The notes under the pieces: generated by a model
The model's database searches: none
What the model was told of the DNA's origin: nothing
What the model saw: only the letters and a program-made list of their open reading frames with translations
Program-made: the position numbers and the translations under genes
Shown: positions 9,109 through 12,913 of the stretch, piece by piece
Layout of the letters: every line of letters starts with the position of its first letter
Numbering within the stretch: position 1 is the stretch's first letter
Source of the DNA: Dipetalonema caudispina
Lineage: Eukaryota; Nematoda; Chromadorea; Rhabditida; Onchocercidae
Length of the DNA: 12,913 bases
Assembly (NCBI GenBank): GCA_013365325.1
Contig: JABVXV010000709.1
Coordinates: forward strand, 1 to 12,913
Direction of reading: 5' to 3'

Positions 9109-10762
9109 TCAATTTCTTGAACAGCAAGAGTTAGCCTGCATGGTAACTCGGCTTAATAAACTTATCGATCCGGGATCTTTGCCATTTTTCAAATTCAAAT
9201 ACCTGAAAAATGAAATTTGAAATCCGAATATCAAAGACAAAAGCTATATGGAGCAAAAATAAGTGGTAGTGAACGAAACAATCAATATCACATTCCAAAG
9301 TTATTTCCATGATGATTTGACTCAGCAAACTTCCGTCATCTTAAATTTAGCTGAATTATAGGTGTGAGAAAAAAAGATTTCTAGCAATAATTTACTCCAG
9401 AAATTTCCAATACTTCAATCTTTACCTCCCATCATTTTTCTTCATGTCATTCGTTAATCGAGTTGCTACTTCGTGAAATAATGTGTCAACATTGGTAGCA
9501 TCGAGTGCTGAAGTCTCGAGGAAATAATCAAAAGCATTAGCATCAGCAAAATTTTTCCCAATCCGTTCCGGCACCTCACGCTCATCTTCCTTGTCTATTT
9601 TATTCCCTGAATATGCCGTCAGCGTAACACGGGTTTCCATTCTTTAACATTATATTCAGGTATCTCATGTAAAACTGCTAAATTTAAAATGTGTTGGATG
9701 AAAACTAACAAATTAATACGAGTAGACGAATGTAAAATAGCTGTTACTGCTTTAGATTTCGAGAAAGCTAATTAATTTAATTCTACTTACTACTGACCTA
9801 CTAGTATTTTTAACACCCGTCGATTGGCATACTGCTCGATTTCACCAAGCCATTCCGGTAGGCAGTCAAAACTTGGTTGGCACGCAACATCATACACTAG
9901 CACTATTGCATGTGCAGACCGGTAATAACTTTGGGTAATTGAACGGAAACGTTCTTGTCCAGCTGTGTCCCAAATTTGGAGCTATAACAAAATCGATATT
10001 ATTTCAAATCCTTTTTATGGAAATACTACTATGTACTAGGCTAGAAATTCTTCCTTATAATGTATGTTAACAAAATACCGCAAGAACTACCGACCATTTC
10101 CCAACAATCCATGCAAAAAGAAAAACCGACTCTTGCCAAATTGAAAGATTATCCTCGTTATGGCTTACGAGCCATCAACATCATTTATTAGATTAAAGAT
10201 TCAGAAACTAATATCAACAAAAAAGTCAAACAAGTATACCTTTATTTTGTCTTCATTAACTTTGACAGTTTTGATCATAAAATCAACACCGATTGTAGCA
10301 CTTTGACCAGGTGGAAAAATACCCTATAATGAAGCGATGAAGTAAACAATTAAATATGCTTAATATAAAACGCGTAAATGTAAAAGTTCAAATTCCAAAG
10401 CTATATTCCATTTTTCAAACAACTTTTACCTTAAAGTCCTTATAAAAAAAAAGCTCATCCTTTTACATCAGACATTAACATAACGAGGATAAATGTAGGA
10501 TGTGACAGTCAACCATATGACTGCTTGGAGAAAACAGAATACAGCTGTTCATAACTCAATATTATAAACCTTCCCAATTTCGAAAGATTATAAACAATAA
10601 ATTGTTCTATTTTCTCACCAAGTATATTTCACTATAAAAATTCAAGAGAAACAAGGAAGAAAACAAAAACGCAACCTGCGTGAATTTGCGTACAAGGCAC
10701 GTTTTACCAACGCCAGCATTACCGACAAGTACCACTTTGAATAAATATTTATAGTCTTCCAT
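9109..10762 (-). CDS. rab-30: Rab GTPase, Rab30-like, five exons, complete
   Basis: Small GTPase that switches between GDP and GTP states to direct vesicle traffic; Rab30 is a Golgi-associated member. Exons in transcript order, on the minus strand: 10762-10676, 10323-10240, 9981-9798, 9606-9426, 9202-9109. Introns are GT-AG and phases agree, giving 630 bases and 209 residues (human Rab30 is about 203). Motifs: MEDYKYLFK start, P-loop GNAGVGKT at 14-21, switch I with ATIGVDF at 38-44, WDTAGQE at 61-67 with the catalytic Gln66, NKID at 120-123, ETSA at 149-152. The C-terminus is ...ANSCCSRN, so Cys205 and Cys206 can be geranylgeranylated. The EDYKYLFK opening, [28 protein letters not shown] and CC-x-x-N tail fit Rab30 better than other Rabs as I remember them. 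ATG 10762 is preferred: an in-frame extension to 10792 begins with TTG and is closed by a TAG just upstream. I saw no AATAAA in the roughly 400 bases after the stop. Confidence 0.92.
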
Positions 10763-10795
10763 GCCACATTGAAGCGCTATGCCTAAGTTCAAGGA

Positions 10796-10805
10796 CTGCT
10801 AAATT
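10796..10805 (-). promoter_or_regulatory. Possible 5' splice-leader acceptor of the Rab gene
   Basis: On the minus strand AATTTAGCAG ends at 10796, 33 bases before the start codon. A short leader after an AG acceptor is typical of trans-spliced nematode mRNAs. TTTAG just before it could serve instead. No pyrimidine tract directly precedes it, so this is only a candidate. Confidence 0.25.
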
Positions 10806-11131
10806 AGCTTCTTTGCTATTGCAAATAATTCACTAAATTAATTGGTCCAATTATTTTTTTTCTTTTGTTCCCTTTTTCCCCTGAAAAGAAAAACTTTGCA
10901 TTTATCTGAAAATATATTTTAGCCAAAACGGCTTTATTTCGAAAACGAGTCATATTGATTATAATCGGATTACGAAATCTGATGTTGTCATTTGTACTAA
11001 AATTTATTCTTAAGAAAGAATATACAGGGAATGAAACAAAATCATTTCGTGAACTAGTCAGATGACTTAAAAAACTTGATGAAATAGATAAATATCCACT
11101 TATTTTCGTAACAGATGTACATACACGATGT

Positions 11132-11368
11132 ATGCTTCATGCATACAAAAAGACAAAGATAAATTGGAAAATAGTCGAACACATAATCCAAACAACAAAA
11201 ACACCGAGAAAAACTCCTTCCGGAAAAATCGAATACCTGGAAAAGATCGGAAACCCAAAAGAAACCGCAACCATCAGGAAAAGAACCGTAAACAACCAAA
11301 TAAATCCACCGGAACTCAACATGGCATACAAAAATGATCGAAGAAGCAACACACCCATATCGAAATAG
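11132..11368 (+). CDS. Doubtful small basic ORF in the T-poor island
   Basis: ATG at 11132 and TAG at 11366-11368 give 78 residues (MLHAYKKTKINWK... to ...SNTPISK), strongly basic and without signal peptide or membrane segment. I recognise no family. The overlapping plus frame at 11128-11337 is equally open and the antisense frames are too, as expected from T depletion alone. The openness is therefore poor evidence for coding. Listed because the compositional change is real and this is the frame with a proper start codon and the most protein-like residue mix. Confidence 0.15.
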   Translation: MLHAYKKTKINWKIVEHIIQTTKTPRKTPSGKIEYLEKIGNPKETATIRKRTVNNQINPPELNMAYKNDRRSNTPISK

Positions 11369-11474
11369 ACTCCGTCGCACAGCAACACGAAAGTATAAAC
11401 CGTAGGTTTGTCAATTTGATTTGACGTTGCGCAATTTTCCGGAATTCCTAGTCAGTTATAGTGTTCGTTTTGTG

Positions 11475-12596
11475 ATGTCGTGGTTCAATCTTCTGATTTC
11501 TGGTTAGTATTGCATTTCCGGATTGCTCTCTGGAGAGGGGAAGCACTTATTAATTTCTGGAAACAAACTGTAAGCTTGATGGATGACGCTAATGTTGCTG
11601 TCATGCATAAAGGAGATGGAAAGATTTGGCAGGACGATATTCGATATTCCGTTTCCGTTAATTATACAGTAAACATACGATGCTTAAAGATACTTATTAT
11701 CATCATATTTGAAAGACGGAATTTAAGTTTAATATCTAAAACGACATGTAACTTTCAGTTATTGATTGGTTAATTGAGAATTATGTATCAGGTTTATGTT
11801 TTTGGTCTTTGAAGAAATTATTGGACAGAATTCAACAAAGTTTGTTTTATTGTAAGTGTAGCAAGAAATAATTGATATATTACTGGAAATCATCCATATT
11901 GTTCGGGAGTGACCAGCTTAATGCTGTTTTTCCCGTTAATTATGTAATTCTACATGAGCGCTTTCGGATCAGAATTTGAATTCCTGAAAGAAGTATACAA
12001 GTGGGTTATCAAACTATTTCGAGTCATTCACTAACCGAGGAAAAATAACAGAAGTAGTGGATTTTGTTCCAATTATTTGTGCAATCCGTAATTTCTCGCA
12101 AAAAGAAAACTTAATTTGAATCGAAAATTTAATATAATTCACTGAAACATGGCGATAAATGCATGGAAAGTAATGAAATATTGACTTAAAGGAGAAATGT
12201 TTGTGAAATTGATCACCACAGACTGATATATTTCCAATTTTTTTGTAATTTTGATTGACATTTTGCAGTATCGCCGAACTTTCTAGTAACAAATTTTAGT
12301 TTTAACAAAAAAGAAAAAGAAAAAACTTTTGCAAAAAACTTTTTCCTTCGTATTCCCAAAGTATATATTGAATGAATGCATTTTATAGTCTCAATAATAT
12401 GCGCGTATTTTCGAAATTGACTTGACTTACATTTAAAGTAATTTAGATTTCTGTTTACGTGTTGCACTATTATCCAATCATATTTTCACATTTCTACAGA
12501 TTTATACTCTATTTGTATTTATTTCATTCACATGTATCACTCACAGCTAATGCTGACATGCATCGTCGCGGTACACGTATGGTACATCGGAAATGA
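11475..12596 (+). CDS. Speculative three-exon small gene, 56 codons, unknown function
   Basis: Built from splice signals, not from homology. Exon 1, 11475-11502, reads MSWFNLLIS and ends at a GTTAGT donor in phase 1. Exon 2, 11759-11851, follows AACTTTCAG, stays open for 30 codons (VIDWLIENYVSG... LLDRIQQ...) and ends at a strong GTAAGTG donor, again phase 1. Exon 3, 12547-12596, follows CACTCACAG and reads NADMHRRGTRMVHRK before TGA. The product would be a 56-residue peptide with a hydrophobic or amphipathic first half and a very basic tail. It would be divergent from the Rab gene. Weak points: exon 1 is tiny, intron 2 is about 695 bases, and intron 1 contains another coding-like stretch (11505-11670). 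I know no matching family. Confidence 0.25.
11505..11670 (+). other. Coding-like open segment, possible exon
   Basis: One plus frame is open here without a break, reading for example FRIALWRGEALINFWKQT and, from an ATG at 11579, MDDANVAVMHKGDGKIW up to VNYT before a GTAAAC donor-like site. The segment is richer in GC than its surroundings. Open frames also exist on the minus strand (for example MHDSNISVIHQAYSL), so direction and even coding status are unresolved. No domain recognised. Confidence 0.2.
11852..12546. other. AT-rich stretch without a clear gene
   Basis: If the small gene at 11475-12596 is real, this is its second intron; otherwise it is spacer. The minus-strand frames at 12014-12292 and 12213-12467 overlap each other, are rich in Lys, Phe, Asn and Ser as random AT-rich translations are, and show no motif. 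Confidence 0.5.
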
Positions 12597-12913
12597 CGGA
12601 AGAATATTCGTTACGACTGACTTTATGGTACATTCAGAAGTATCGAAAAATTGTGAAAAACTGTAGGGATAAGAGAATAGTAATGGAATAACTTTAGAAA
12701 AATTTGCATATGATTAGCATGATTAATATCTTTCAAATACAAAAAAAAAGAATTAACCGTTCCGCAGAAACAGCTTAACCTGAGAAGAGTTAAAAATCTG
12801 GTACAAGCTTTCCAATAATCGTTTCTTAAATTATGATATAATTGATTCCTAATTACTCTTTATCATTCCATTACGATAAGTAACTATGGCTCCACTACTT
12901 TAGGTTAATAGTT
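12597..12913. other. Right end, nothing identified
   Basis: AT-rich sequence. A second frame of 38 codons from ATG 12550 (MLTCIVAVHVWYIG... to TAG 12664-12666) runs into it, overlapping the speculative exon 3. It looks faintly like a signal peptide start but has no support. The 10-mer TATGGTACAT occurs at 12578-12587 and 12624-12633. Confidence 0.5.

Larger units (their letters stand above)
10763..11474. other. Upstream region of the Rab gene with a T-poor island
   Basis: This contains a pyrimidine-rich tract (about 10854-10880) and AT-rich sequence expected to hold the Rab promoter. From about 11105 to 11400 the plus strand becomes strikingly poor in T. Because every stop codon needs T on the plus strand, and A on the minus strand matches plus-strand T, several frames on both strands stay open together. 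The best-looking ones are 11132-11368 plus (real ATG; 78 basic residues, rich in Lys, Asn and Thr) and the minus frame within 11137-11388 (hydrophobic, but opened by GTG). Neither has a recognised domain. A 7-bp perfect hairpin, TGTATGC-TTCAT-GCATACA, sits at 11129-11147 at its left edge. Confidence 0.5.

Noticed and set aside
10763..10792. N-terminal extension of the Rab protein
   Set aside because: The extension starts with TTG, which is not a usual nuclear start. MEDYKYLFK from the ATG at 10762 fits the Rab30 N-terminus.
11137..11388. Mitochondrial insertion (NUMT) encoding a membrane protein on the minus strand
   Set aside because: The strand bias resembles nematode mtDNA, but the translation matches no mitochondrial protein I recognise and C is not scarce enough; left as a question in the findings.
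11480..11500. tRNA T-arm-like TGGTTCAATC
   Set aside because: No flanking stems or anticodon arm can be folded around it.

Overview
The window looks like nuclear DNA of a filarial nematode (family Onchocercidae). It is AT-rich, its genes are split by short GT-AG introns, and it carries a chitinase that matches from memory the microfilarial/L3 chitinases of Brugia and relatives: signal peptide, GH18 domain, repetitive Thr/Glu linker, C-terminal six-cysteine chitin-binding domain. I cannot fix the genus. No bacterial, Wolbachia or viral gene is evident.

Layout. (1) 1-435: the last intron and last coding exon of an upstream chitinase gene whose body lies outside the window. (2) 436-2858: a long spacer, mostly AT-rich and featureless, with a weak coding-like patch at 552-855. 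(3) 2859-6676, plus strand: a complete 12-exon chitinase gene of 512 predicted residues, assembled here from splice sites, phase and GH18/CBM14 landmarks. It is a tandem paralogue of the copy at the left edge; the homology covers the last intron, the last exon and roughly 60-100 bases of 3' flank. (4) 6677-9108: gene-poor AT-rich spacer. (5) 9109-10762, minus strand: a complete five-exon Rab GTPase gene, best matched to Rab30, 209 predicted residues, ending in a CC prenylation motif. (6) 10763-11474: the presumed divergent upstream region of the Rab gene, containing an unusual T-poor island at about 11105-11400 that is open in several frames on both strands. (7) 11475-12596, plus strand: a speculative three-exon small gene of 56 codons whose splice sites and phases agree; the rest of the right end shows nothing clear.

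The genes do not form a pathway. The chitinases are secreted chitin-degrading enzymes, known in filariae from sheath and moulting biology. The Rab is a Golgi-type trafficking switch expected to be expressed generally. The main points of interest are the tandem chitinase duplication, the internally duplicated linker repeat, and possible small genes that single-exon ORF calling would miss.
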